Shown: one piece after another, positions 33,478-41,366 of the stretch
How positions within the stretch are numbered: the first letter of the stretch is position 1
Layout of the letters: each line of letters opens with the position of its first letter
Assembly: GCA_910578065.1 (NCBI GenBank)
Contig: CAJTPB010000009.1
Location: forward strand, 1 to 64,000
Length of the DNA stretch: 64,000 bases
Source: an uncultured Christensenella sp.
Lineage (GTDB): Bacteria > Bacillota > Clostridia > Christensenellales > Borkfalkiaceae
Reading direction: 5' to 3'
Notes under the pieces: generated by a model
The model's input: the letters and a program-made list of their open reading frames with translations, nothing else
Database searches by the model: none
Told to the model about the DNA's origin: nothing
Made by a program: the position numbers and the translations under genes

Positions 33478-33774
33478 GGGCAAAAACGTTTATATTCCTG
33501 GTTGCGTACCGGTAATTTTGGTTACCAGAAGTATTCGATCTGCATGACCGTTGTTGATGATTACATTGCTGCTAACGTTGACACGCCGTATTGTCTGCGG
33601 CCGCGCTTCGCCCCGATCGTTTTAAAACGGACTCGCGTACCTGTACTGTGATTTACATACAGGCAGTAAGATGGGGCGGGAAGGGGTTTTTGTCCTGCGC
33701 TCGCAAAAGAGCCGAACCCGATCCGACCGTTTCCGCGGCGTAAAAAATTTGCGGAAAAGTACGGTCGGATCTTT
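33478..33774 (+). ncRNA. Array RNA 6
   Basis: Extended -10 TGATATAAT (ends 33471). Variable core 33514-33582. The most diverged flanks of the six: GTTGCGTACCGG, and hairpin CCTGTA/TACAGG where T-A replaces C-G. Type B terminator. Confidence 0.55.
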
Positions 33775-33801
33775 CGTATATCTGATTGGGAGCGGAATCG
33801 C

Positions 33802-33830
33802 TTTACAATTATTTGCGGGTTTGCTATAAT
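33802..33830 (+). promoter_or_regulatory. Promoter of the MATE-hydrolase gene
   Basis: TTTACA, 17-bp spacer, TATAAT; AAAAGGAAA precedes the ATG. Confidence 0.8.
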
Positions 33831-33855
33831 ACGCCCGATACAAAAGGAAACGGTT

Positions 33856-36237
33856 ATGGAAAAAGTAGTTATCGAAGAAACGAAAGCGCAAAAGCGTTCT
33901 TTCTATAAAACGGTATGGGCATTACTCATTCCCATAGCGTTGCAAAATTTGATTACCGTAGGCGTAAGCGCGGCGGACGTTTTAATGCTTGGCGCAATCG
34001 GCGACGAAGCGGCGGCGGAAGTGGCGCTTTCCGCGGCGTCGCTTGCAGGGCAGGTTACGTTTATTTTTTCGCTGATCCTATTCGGGCTGAGTTCGGGCGC
34101 GGCGGTGCTTACCGCGCAGTACTGGGGCAAGGGCGATCGCGTTTCGGTGGAAAAAGTGCTTGCGCTTACCGTGCGGTTTGCCTATTGTTTCGGCATTCCC
34201 TTTTTTCTTGCCGCGCTGTGTTTGCCCGAACCGCTCGTGCGTGTGTTCGCGGGCGACGAAGCCGTTATCGCGGAAGGGGTAAAGTATCTGCGCATTGTAT
34301 CCGCTTCGTACCTGTTCATGTCGTTCAGCGTGGTGTTTTTAAACGTAATGCGCAGTGTGGAACGGGTGATTGTTTCTTCCGTCGTATACTTTGTTTCGCT
34401 GGTCGTAAACGTAATTTTAAACGCGGTGTTTATCTTCGGCGCGGGGGCGCTTCCCGCAATGGGCGTTTCGGGCGCGGCGATCGCAACGCTGTGCGCGCGG
34501 GTATTTGAATTTTGCATTGTCGTTGTGTATGCATGCGCGGCAAAACTTCCCGTGCGATTCCGCATTCGCTATTTGTTCCGTTCGGAGAAACAGTTGGTAA
34601 AAGATTATTTCCGTTATGCGGGTCCCGTGCTGCTGAACGAACTTTTTTGGGGAAGCGGCACCTCGGCGGTAACGGCGGTGATCGGTCATTTGGGCAACGC
34701 CGCTTCGGGGGCGAACGCCGTCGTGCAGGTGGTGCGTCAGCTCGGCGTCGTGTTTACGATGGGCGTTTCCAACGCCGCGGCGATCGTGATCGGCAAGACC
34801 ATCGGCGAGGGCAGGGAAAAAGAAGCGCGCGTATATTCGGGGCGTTTGGTGTGCATGTCTGCGATCACGGGGGTGGCGAGCGCGGCGGTCGTGCTTTGCT
34901 GTATTCCCGTTTTAACGCGGCTGCTCGATTTAAGCGAAGAAGCGAAAAGCAATCTTATTATGATGCTTTGCGTGCTTGCGGTGTATATTTTATTTCAATC
35001 GGTCGCCTGCGTGATCGTAGTAGGACTGTTGCGGGCGGGCGGCGATACGCGGTTCGGGCTGATCACCGACGTAGGGTTTTTATGGCTGTTTTCCGTGCCT
35101 GCGGGTGCGATTGCGGCGTTTGCTTTGCACGCGCCCTTGTGGGTAACGTACATTCTGCTTTCTTCCGACGAGGTGTTAAAGGCGGTTCCCGTGTTCTTGC
35201 GGTACCGTTCGGGGAAGTGGCTGAAAAACGTTACGCGCGATCGTCTCGAACAAAACGATTGCGTTTCCGCGGTTGAAACTGCGGCGGAATGTGGTATAAT
35301 AGAAGAAGAGCAAGAAATAACGAAAGGGGAAGGCGGTATGGTTTTGGAAAGTTTCGACGGAAAAAAGATTTGCGTTTACGAATGGCTGAACGCGGAAGAT
35401 CCCAAGGGGATCGTACAGATCGTGCACGGCATGACGGAGCATGCAACGCGGTACGAAGCGTTTGCGCGCTTTTTGAACGAACACGGTTTTTTGGTCGTTG
35501 CCGACGATCACCGCGGACATGGGGCAACCGATCCCGATACATTGGGCTACTGCAAGGGGAATATGTTCCGCGATACGGTGACGGACGAGGGCATGATCAC
35601 CGATCATTATAAGGCGAAGTTCCCCTATCTTCCCTACTTTGTGTTCGGATTTTCGTACGGCTCGTTTTTAACGCAAAGTTACATCGGGCGGTTCGGCGAT
35701 AAGATCGACGGCGCCGTGATCGGCGGAAGCAATTATAAAAAGGACGGCGAAGTTTACGCGGGTTCATTTGTAACGGCGGTTTGCAACTTTTTCGGCGGAG
35801 AGAAAAAGCCTGCGAAGCTGATCGAAAAACTTTCGTTCGGCGCGTACGAAAAGCAGTTCGAAGACGGGGAATGGTTAAGCAACGATCAAGAAAACAACGC
35901 CCGTTACCATGCCGACCGCCTATGCGGATTCACATGCTCTAACCGTTTTTATGCCGACTTTTTTAAGGGGCTGAAAAGTTTGTACACAAAAAAATATATC
36001 AAATCGCTGAATAAAGATTTGCCGCTGCTCCTTGTTGCGGGCGCGAAAGATCCCGTAGGCGATCAAGGCAAAGGCATGCAAAAACTGCGCGATTTTTATG
36101 CGGAAGAAGCGGGGGTAAAAGACGTGCGGCTTGTTCTGTTCGAAAATTCCCGTCACGAATTTTTAAACGAAAAAGAGAACGCGGAAGAAAAGCGGAATAC
36201 CCTGTTGCAATTCTTCCAAGAGTTCGGCGCAAAATAA
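33856..36237 (+). CDS. MATE efflux transporter fused to an alpha/beta hydrolase
   Basis: 793 residues. Residues 1-455 are a complete MATE-type multidrug/Na+ antiporter with twelve membrane helices in two bundles. Residues 495-793 are a monoacylglycerol lipase/lysophospholipase-like hydrolase: oxyanion loop HGMTEHATRYEAFA, nucleophile elbow GFSYGS, acid in GAKDPVGD and His in NSRHEFL. The linker (455-494) is acidic. The hydrolase keeps its own Met at 35338 with GGGGAAGG before it and a promoter inside the MATE end. The fusion probably arose by loss of the MATE stop codon, and both a fused and a free hydrolase may be made. Confidence 0.85.
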   Translation: MEKVVIEETKAQKRSFYKTVWALLIPIALQNLITVGVSAADVLMLGAIGDEAAAEVALSAASLAGQVTFIFSLILFGLSSGAAVLTAQYWGKGDRVSVEKVLALTVRFAYCFGIPFFLAALCLPEPLVRVFAGDEAVIAEGVKYLRIVSASYLFMSFSVVFLNVMRSVERVIVSSVVYFVSLVVNVILNAVFIFGAGALPAMGVSGAAIATLCARVFEFCIVVVYACAAKLPVRFRIRYLFRSEKQLVKDYFRYAGPVLLNELFWGSGTSAVTAVIGHLGNAASGANAVVQVVRQLGVVFTMGVSNAAAIVIGKTIGEGREKEARVYSGRLVCMSAITGVASAAVVLCCIPVLTRLLDLSEEAKSNLIMMLCVLAVYILFQSVACVIVVGLLRAGGDTRFGLITDVGFLWLFSVPAGAIAAFALHAPLWVTYILLSSDEVLKAVPVFLRYRSGKWLKNVTRDRLEQNDCVSAVETAAECGIIEEEQEITKGEGGMVLESFDGKKICVYEWLNAEDPKGIVQIVHGMTEHATRYEAFARFLNEHGFLVVADDHRGHGATDPDTLGYCKGNMFRDTVTDEGMITDHYKAKFPYLPYFVFGFSYGSFLTQSYIGRFGDKIDGAVIGGSNYKKDGEVYAGSFVTAVCNFFGGEKKPAKLIEKLSFGAYEKQFEDGEWLSNDQENNARYHADRLCGFTCSNRFYADFFKGLKSLYTKKYIKSLNKDLPLLLVAGAKDPVGDQGKGMQKLRDFYAEEAGVKDVRLVLFENSRHEFLNEKENAEEKRNTLLQFFQEFGAK
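35273..35340 (+). promoter_or_regulatory. Internal promoter and start site for the hydrolase half
   Basis: TTGAAA (35273-35278), 16-bp spacer, TGGTATAAT ending 35300, ribosome-binding site near 35325-35333, ATG 35338 in frame with the fusion. Confidence 0.6.
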
Positions 36238-36247
36238 TTAACGTACT

Positions 36248-36274
36248 ATCCCGCCTGAAAAGGGCGGGATTTAT
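36248..36274 (+). terminator. Intrinsic terminator
   Basis: ATCCCGCC, TGAAAAG loop, GGCGGGAT, TTTATT. Confidence 0.7.
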
Positions 36275-36378
36275 TCTATGCAATGTCATAAAAAGTCGTG
36301 ATTGCGTTTTCATGATTTTTTAACAATTCTATGGTATAATGATATTGAAAAGATTGAAATAGAAAAGGGGGCGTTGCA

Positions 36379-37074
36379 ATGGAAGGAATCAAAGTTACCG
36401 ATTTAAGAAAGAGTTACGGCACCGAACAAAATCCGATCCGCGCGCTCGACGGTGCGAGTTTCGAGATCCGCGAAGGGGAATTCACCGTAGTCCTCGGTCC
36501 GAGCGGTTCGGGCAAAAGCACCCTTTTGAATATTTTAGGCGGAATGGATACCGCCGATTCGGGCAGCGTTTCGGTATTCGGAAAAGACATTACCAAATAC
36601 AGCGCAAAGCAGCTTGTAAACTATCGCCGCAAAGAGATCGGGTTCGTCTTTCAGTTTTACAACTTAATGCCCAACTTAACCGCGCTCGAAAACGTGGGCA
36701 TCGCCCGTTTGGAAGGGGGCATGGACGAAAGCACCGCCTTAAACCGCGTGGGGCTTACCGAGCGCAAGGGCAACTTCCCCGCGCAGCTTTCGGGCGGGGA
36801 ACAGCAGCGCGTCGCCATTGCGCGGGCGATCGTAAAAAAGCCGCGTCTGCTGTTGTGCGACGAACCGACGGGCGCGCTTGATTCCAAAACGGGGCAAAAG
36901 ATCTTACTGCTTTTGCAAAGCCTGAAAGAGGAAGAGGGAACGACGGTCGTTATCGTAACCCACAACGCCAAACTCGCCGCCGTCGCCGACAGGGTGATCC
37001 GCATATCGGATGGAAAGGTACAGGAAAACACGGTGAACGAATCGCCGTTGCGGGCAGGTGAAGTAGAGTGGTAA
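36379..37074 (+). CDS. ABC transporter ATP-binding protein (LolD/MacB type)
   Basis: 231 residues. Walker A GPSGSGKS, Q-loop, signature LSGGEQQRVAIARAI, Walker B LLLCDEPTGALD, H-loop VTHNAKL. This clade powers FtsX-type permeases for lipoprotein, peptide or antibiotic detoxification rather than classic import. Ribosome-binding site AAAGGGGG; extended -10 TGGTATAAT upstream near 36332-36340. Overlaps the permease start by seven bases. Confidence 0.95.
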   Translation: MEGIKVTDLRKSYGTEQNPIRALDGASFEIREGEFTVVLGPSGSGKSTLLNILGGMDTADSGSVSVFGKDITKYSAKQLVNYRRKEIGFVFQFYNLMPNLTALENVGIARLEGGMDESTALNRVGLTERKGNFPAQLSGGEQQRVAIARAIVKKPRLLLCDEPTGALDSKTGQKILLLLQSLKEEEGTTVVIVTHNAKLAAVADRVIRISDGKVQENTVNESPLRAGEVEW

Positions 37075-39389
37075 ACGGACTTTTGATTAAGCTGATGCTG
37101 CGCGAGCTGAAAAAGAACTGGTTTCAGTACCTTTCCATGTTCGTTATCACCGTGCTCGCGGTAACGCTGTTTTTGGGGTTTATCTCCAACACGCTCACCC
37201 TGCGCAGACGCGCCGATCTGTATTTGAAAGAAAGCAATCTTGCCGATCTCGTATTGCAGACAAGCGGCATGGAACAGGAGGATAGGGATTACCTCGAAGG
37301 ACTGTCTTCCTTAAAGGCGCCCGTCGAATACCGCATGTATTCAGACGGCGAATTCGGTAAAACGGACGGCGATCACGCTTCCCGCAATACGGCGAAGATT
37401 TACGTTTTCGACGGGCAGATCAACAAGCCGTATTTGACCGAAGGGGAAGCGGGCGTGTTGATCGACCGCACGGTAGCCGAACTGTACGGCTACCGTATCG
37501 GCGACGAAATCGAAATAGAGTTCACCGCTTATTCGCTTAGTTTAACCTTTTCGATCAGCGGTTTTATGCATTCTGTGGAAGGGGTAAACATATACGCGAA
37601 TTCCCCCGTGTTCATTACGGAAGAAACCTTTCAAACGGCTTTTTTCGGCACGTTCGAATACCCCGTGTCCGAACCTATGAAACGCGCGATTTTGCAAACC
37701 ATGCGCAATCAAGCGCTGATCTTGTGCGAAAACGTTGCGCAGACGAAAGAGGAAATACAAGATACATTTGCGCAAAAGCCTGTGGATAATCTGTTGTTTG
37801 TATTCGACAGAAACAGCATGGAATCGGTCGTGATTTTAGATAACGAGGTAAAGCAGTCGCTGAACATGCTGTATATCTTCCCCGTGATCTTCTTCCTCGT
37901 TTCCGTTCTGGTGATCATGTCTACCATCAGTCGTTTGATCTTGCGCGAGCGCATCACCATCGGCACGATGAAAGCGCTTGGCATTTCCAACGGCAGAATC
38001 ATTTTTCACTACGCGTTTATGAGCGCGGCAATCACCTTTTTCGGGTGCGTCGCGGGCGCGATCATCGGTCCGCTGATCGTGCCCGCCGTTATGACGATCA
38101 AATACGGCTTGATTTTTTCTCTGCCGCAAATGACGGGTACGGTGTTCAGCGCGGCGTGGACGTTCGGCACGGCGTTCGCGGTGTGCTTGCTGTCGCTATT
38201 GATCGGCGTATGGGCTTCCCGTTCGGTGATGAAAGAAAATCCCGCCGAGTGCATGCGCCCCAAGCAGGCGCATTACCGCCCCCGCACAAAAAAGCAATCG
38301 TCGAAAAACGCGGGGCAGTCGCTGCTCGCGCTGCGCATGGCGGCGCGCAATATCCGTATCAACCGCGGGCGTTCGCTTATGACGGTGGTCGGCATACTCG
38401 GTTGCAGCGCGCTGCTCGTAACCAGTTTCGGCATCGGCGATACAATGGCGGCTTCCGTTCAAAACGACTACGGCACGCTGTTTTATTACGACGTTTCCAG
38501 CCCTTACGTTTCCGCGCGGCAATCGGAATTTTTCGGCGCGCTGGAAGAAATGAAAGGGAACGGAACGGTCCAAACGTACGAGCGCACCAAGCAATATGTT
38601 GCTACCGCCTCTTCCGCGGGCGTGAATAAAGACGTTTCCGTTTACATTATTCCGAAAGATTCCGCCATGACGCAGATGGCACAAACGGGTAATATCCTGT
38701 CCGAGATCACCGCTTCGATTTTAGGCGTAAAAGAGGGGGATACCCTAACCTTTTCCCTGGGCGGGTGCGTAACGGAATATGCGATCGACGGCATTGTGAC
38801 AACTTCTACTTGGAACGGATTTTTTACGACGGAAGATAAGTTTACGGGATGTTTCGGATCGGAGAGCGTTTGGGTAAAAACGCAGTCGCCCGACGAAGTG
38901 CGCGACGCGCTCGATTTGGCAAACGGCAGTCAGATAGCCAAAACGATGGCGGATAAAATTGCAGAGATCGAAAACATGATCTCTTCCACCAACGCCATGA
39001 AGTATACGCTTATGGTGTTTGCGATTATGCTTTCGGTGGTGGTGCTTTACAACCTTTCGCTGTTGAACGTGAAAGAGCGCACGCGCGACATGGCAACGTT
39101 AAAAGTGCTCGGCTTTACCGATTTCAGAATCGCCGGTTCGCTGATCGCGGAAATTATGATTTTAACTTTGATCGGTACGGCGATCGGCTGTCTGTTCGGG
39201 TACCCGCTTATGTATCTTGTAATGAAGTTGAACGAAATGGCGACGATGGCGTTCGTCTATTCCGTTTCCTTCGCTTCGTACGTGTGGTCGGCGGCGGTAT
39301 CGCTGGGTACGAGCATGGCGATCAATTTAATGTTCGGCGCGCTGATTTCCAAAATCGGTATGACCGAATCGCTGAAAAGCGTAGAGTAG
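37068..39389 (+). CDS. FtsX-like ABC transporter permease
   Basis: 773 residues with an N-terminal helix (20-40), a long extracytoplasmic domain (40-255), three helices (about 265-390), a second external domain (about 430-630) and three C-terminal helices (about 645-760). This is two FtsX/MacB-PCD modules in one chain, as in bacteriocin/antimicrobial-peptide exporters. Forms a complex with the upstream ATPase. No adjacent two-component system, so the substrate cannot be guessed. Confidence 0.92.
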   Translation: MVNGLLIKLMLRELKKNWFQYLSMFVITVLAVTLFLGFISNTLTLRRRADLYLKESNLADLVLQTSGMEQEDRDYLEGLSSLKAPVEYRMYSDGEFGKTDGDHASRNTAKIYVFDGQINKPYLTEGEAGVLIDRTVAELYGYRIGDEIEIEFTAYSLSLTFSISGFMHSVEGVNIYANSPVFITEETFQTAFFGTFEYPVSEPMKRAILQTMRNQALILCENVAQTKEEIQDTFAQKPVDNLLFVFDRNSMESVVILDNEVKQSLNMLYIFPVIFFLVSVLVIMSTISRLILRERITIGTMKALGISNGRIIFHYAFMSAAITFFGCVAGAIIGPLIVPAVMTIKYGLIFSLPQMTGTVFSAAWTFGTAFAVCLLSLLIGVWASRSVMKENPAECMRPKQAHYRPRTKKQSSKNAGQSLLALRMAARNIRINRGRSLMTVVGILGCSALLVTSFGIGDTMAASVQNDYGTLFYYDVSSPYVSARQSEFFGALEEMKGNGTVQTYERTKQYVATASSAGVNKDVSVYIIPKDSAMTQMAQTGNILSEITASILGVKEGDTLTFSLGGCVTEYAIDGIVTTSTWNGFFTTEDKFTGCFGSESVWVKTQSPDEVRDALDLANGSQIAKTMADKIAEIENMISSTNAMKYTLMVFAIMLSVVVLYNLSLLNVKERTRDMATLKVLGFTDFRIAGSLIAEIMILTLIGTAIGCLFGYPLMYLVMKLNEMATMAFVYSVSFASYVWSAAVSLGTSMAINLMFGALISKIGMTESLKSVE

Positions 39390-39393
39390 GATT

Positions 39394-40542
39394 ATGAAAG
39401 AGATTTATGCGTTATTAACGGAAAACCGAACGGGCATGTCTAAGGCAACCTTTTCTTCCCCCGTAGAAGGGGCGGAATTTACGCGCGTCGTTCTGCGCCC
39501 CGTCCTTTTGGGGGGCGAAGAAAAATGGCAGGCGGAACGGTTTGCGGGCACAAAGGTTTTTCACCTTAATTTATCCGATACACAGCTGTTTGATTGGCTG
39601 GAAAAAACGGGGAAGGCGTATCGTCAGATCTGCGCAATGTTTGCGGGAAAAACGGTTACGTTTACCGCGCGCGCAAACGGGTATCGGCGTACGGAAACGG
39701 GCAACGCGCTTTCCGTGCCCGCCCCGCGCGGCAACAACCGCGAAAAGAATTATCTTTTAAAAGAGGGGGAGCGTATTCCCGCCCTCGTCGATTTGGGGGT
39801 GTTTACCGAGGACTATAAAATCAAGTCGGATAAATACGATAAGTTCAAGCAGATCAACCGCTTTACCGAACTTGTAGACGACGCGCTGGGCAACGGAAAA
39901 AAAGAGGAGCTCACCATTGTCGATTTCGGGTGCGGGAAGTCTTATCTTACGTTTATTTTATATTACTACTTGGTTATAAAAAAGGGAAAACGCGCGCGAA
40001 TCATCGGGTACGATTTAAAGGCGGACGTCGTAAAGCGCTGCAACGAGATCGCAAAGCGGTACGGTTACGAGGGGCTTTCTTTCTGCGTGAACGACGTAAC
40101 GAAAGGGGGGCTTTACGAAGGCAAGGTAGACGCAGTGATCACGCTGCACGCGTGCGATATTGCAACCGACTACGCGCTGCACTATGCGATCGAAAAAAAC
40201 GCGGAAGATATTTTTTCCGTTCCCTGCTGCCAGCACGAGGTAAACGGAAGTATCCGCGCAGGCGGGGATTTCGATCTGCTTCTCGGACACGGGTTATTGA
40301 AAGAGCGGTTTTCCGCCCTTTTAACGGATGCGATCCGCGCGGAATTATTAAAGCAATGCGGGTATTCGGTAGACGTTTTAGAGTTTGTCGATTTTTCCCA
40401 TTCCCCCAAAAACATTATGTTGCGCGCGCATAAAAAGGCGGTTGCGGGCAAGCGCGATTTTTCCGCGGCGGAACGGTTGATAAAGACGTACCGCTTCCGT
40501 CAAACGCTGTACCGATTATTAAGCGAGGAGGGCGCAAAATGA
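39394..40542 (+). CDS. SAM-dependent methyltransferase
   Basis: 382 residues. C-terminal half is a Rossmann methyltransferase: motif I VDFGCGKSYLT, then YDLKADVV, and the distinctive SVPCCQHEVN segment of the Methyltransf_32-type family, thought to act on RNA or protein. The N-terminal about 130 residues are a separate domain. Starts four bases after the permease stop with weak ribosome-binding sequence and overlaps the next gene by ATGA. Confidence 0.85.
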   Translation: MKEIYALLTENRTGMSKATFSSPVEGAEFTRVVLRPVLLGGEEKWQAERFAGTKVFHLNLSDTQLFDWLEKTGKAYRQICAMFAGKTVTFTARANGYRRTETGNALSVPAPRGNNREKNYLLKEGERIPALVDLGVFTEDYKIKSDKYDKFKQINRFTELVDDALGNGKKEELTIVDFGCGKSYLTFILYYYLVIKKGKRARIIGYDLKADVVKRCNEIAKRYGYEGLSFCVNDVTKGGLYEGKVDAVITLHACDIATDYALHYAIEKNAEDIFSVPCCQHEVNGSIRAGGDFDLLLGHGLLKERFSALLTDAIRAELLKQCGYSVDVLEFVDFSHSPKNIMLRAHKKAVAGKRDFSAAERLIKTYRFRQTLYRLLSEEGAK

Positions 40543-41270
40543 AAAAACGAATCGTTATGCCGTTGATCGCGGCGCTGCTGTCGCTTATTGCGCTTTGCTG
40601 TTTTTTCGGCTGCGGCGAAGAAGAAAACGTTGCGGGCGTTTACCGCATGACCCGTTTGCAATACGTAAAAGACGGCGAGATTGTAACCGTAAACACGGGC
40701 GATTTATTAGACGGCGAAGTGATGACGGAAGATTTCGTCGTGCTGCATTTAAACGAAGACGGCACGGCGAAACTTTCTATTACGGGGCAGGGTATTTCGG
40801 ATGTGCGCGAGGGAAACTGGACGCGCGGCATGGGTAACAAAACGGAGATTACGGTAGGCGATTTAAAACAAACGGTCGAAATGGAATGGGATCGGTTTAC
40901 CTTCCGCATGGATAAATGGACGGTCACGTTTACGCGGCAGGGCAGCTTTGCGGGGCTTTATCGGCTTTCCTGTTTGCAGTATGCGGCGAACGGATTCGTC
41001 GTAACGGTAAACGCGGGCGAAACGTTTATGGATAAAGAACTGAAAGAGGACTTTATCACCATTGTACTGAACGAAGACGGCTCGCTGGTGCTTACCATAA
41101 CGGACGGCGTAACGGACGTGACACAAGGAAGCTGGGCGGTAAATATGCAAGACAGCGAGCGCGCCGACCTTTCGTTTGCGGGAACCACGCAAACGGTAAA
41201 AATGGATCGTTACGGGTTTGTATTAAAAATAGACGAATGGACGATCACCTTTTCGCGCGATAAAGTGTAG
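40539..41270 (+). CDS. Lipoprotein with two tandem lipocalin-like domains
   Basis: 243 residues. Signal peptide with lipobox FFGC. The mature protein is a duplication: residues about 30-135 and 136-243 share the pattern GxYRxxxLQY..G..VTVN.G......DF..L.LNEDG...L.ITxG.xDV..G.W and end in WTVTFTR/WTITFSR. Probably two small beta-barrel or lipocalin-like domains on the outer membrane face. Ligand unknown. Overlaps the methyltransferase stop. Confidence 0.78.
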   Translation: MKKRIVMPLIAALLSLIALCCFFGCGEEENVAGVYRMTRLQYVKDGEIVTVNTGDLLDGEVMTEDFVVLHLNEDGTAKLSITGQGISDVREGNWTRGMGNKTEITVGDLKQTVEMEWDRFTFRMDKWTVTFTRQGSFAGLYRLSCLQYAANGFVVTVNAGETFMDKELKEDFITIVLNEDGSLVLTITDGVTDVTQGSWAVNMQDSERADLSFAGTTQTVKMDRYGFVLKIDEWTITFSRDKV

Positions 41271-41366
41271 CCTTTTAACGGCGTTTTCGGAAAATTTTTC
41301 CAAAGGGTATTGATTTTTCCCCGATTCGCGGTATAATGGTGATATCACGAATAAGGGGATTTTTTT

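Larger units (their letters stand above)
31864..33774 (+). repeat. Tandem array of six 320-bp promoter-variable core-terminator modules
   Basis: The -10 boxes of the six units lie at 31864, 32186, 32506, 32826, 33146 and 33466: periods of 322 and then four times exactly 320. Each unit holds, in order, an extended -10 (TGxTAT...T), a conserved GGGCAAAA 5' end, GTTGCGTTCCGG, a 69-nt hypervariable core of fixed length, TTGTCTGCGGCC, about 130 near-identical bases with three small hairpins, and an intrinsic terminator. Two terminator types occur: GTTCAACCG/CGGTTGAAC after units 1, 2 and 4, and ATCCGACCG/CGGTCGGAT after units 3, 5 and 6. No protein frame runs intact through the units. Confidence 0.9.

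Noticed and set aside
31864..33774. CRISPR array
   Set aside because: The period is 320 bp, the constant part is far longer than a CRISPR repeat, each unit has its own promoter and terminator, and the cores show codon-like conservation.
31864..33774. Integron cassette array
   Set aside because: No attC-like palindromes around the variable blocks, no integrase, and cores are of fixed length within identical frames rather than different genes.
31864..33774. Complete classical diversity-generating retroelement
   Set aside because: No reverse transcriptase or accessory gene is in the window, and third-codon positions of the cores differ in ways not explained by adenine-only mutagenesis of one template.
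31900..33891. Overlapping frames of 60-109 codons in both strands of the six-unit array
   Set aside because: Frames shift between units because of indels in the GCGGCC region, lack ribosome-binding sites, and end at terminators; the units are better explained as RNAs or silent cassettes.
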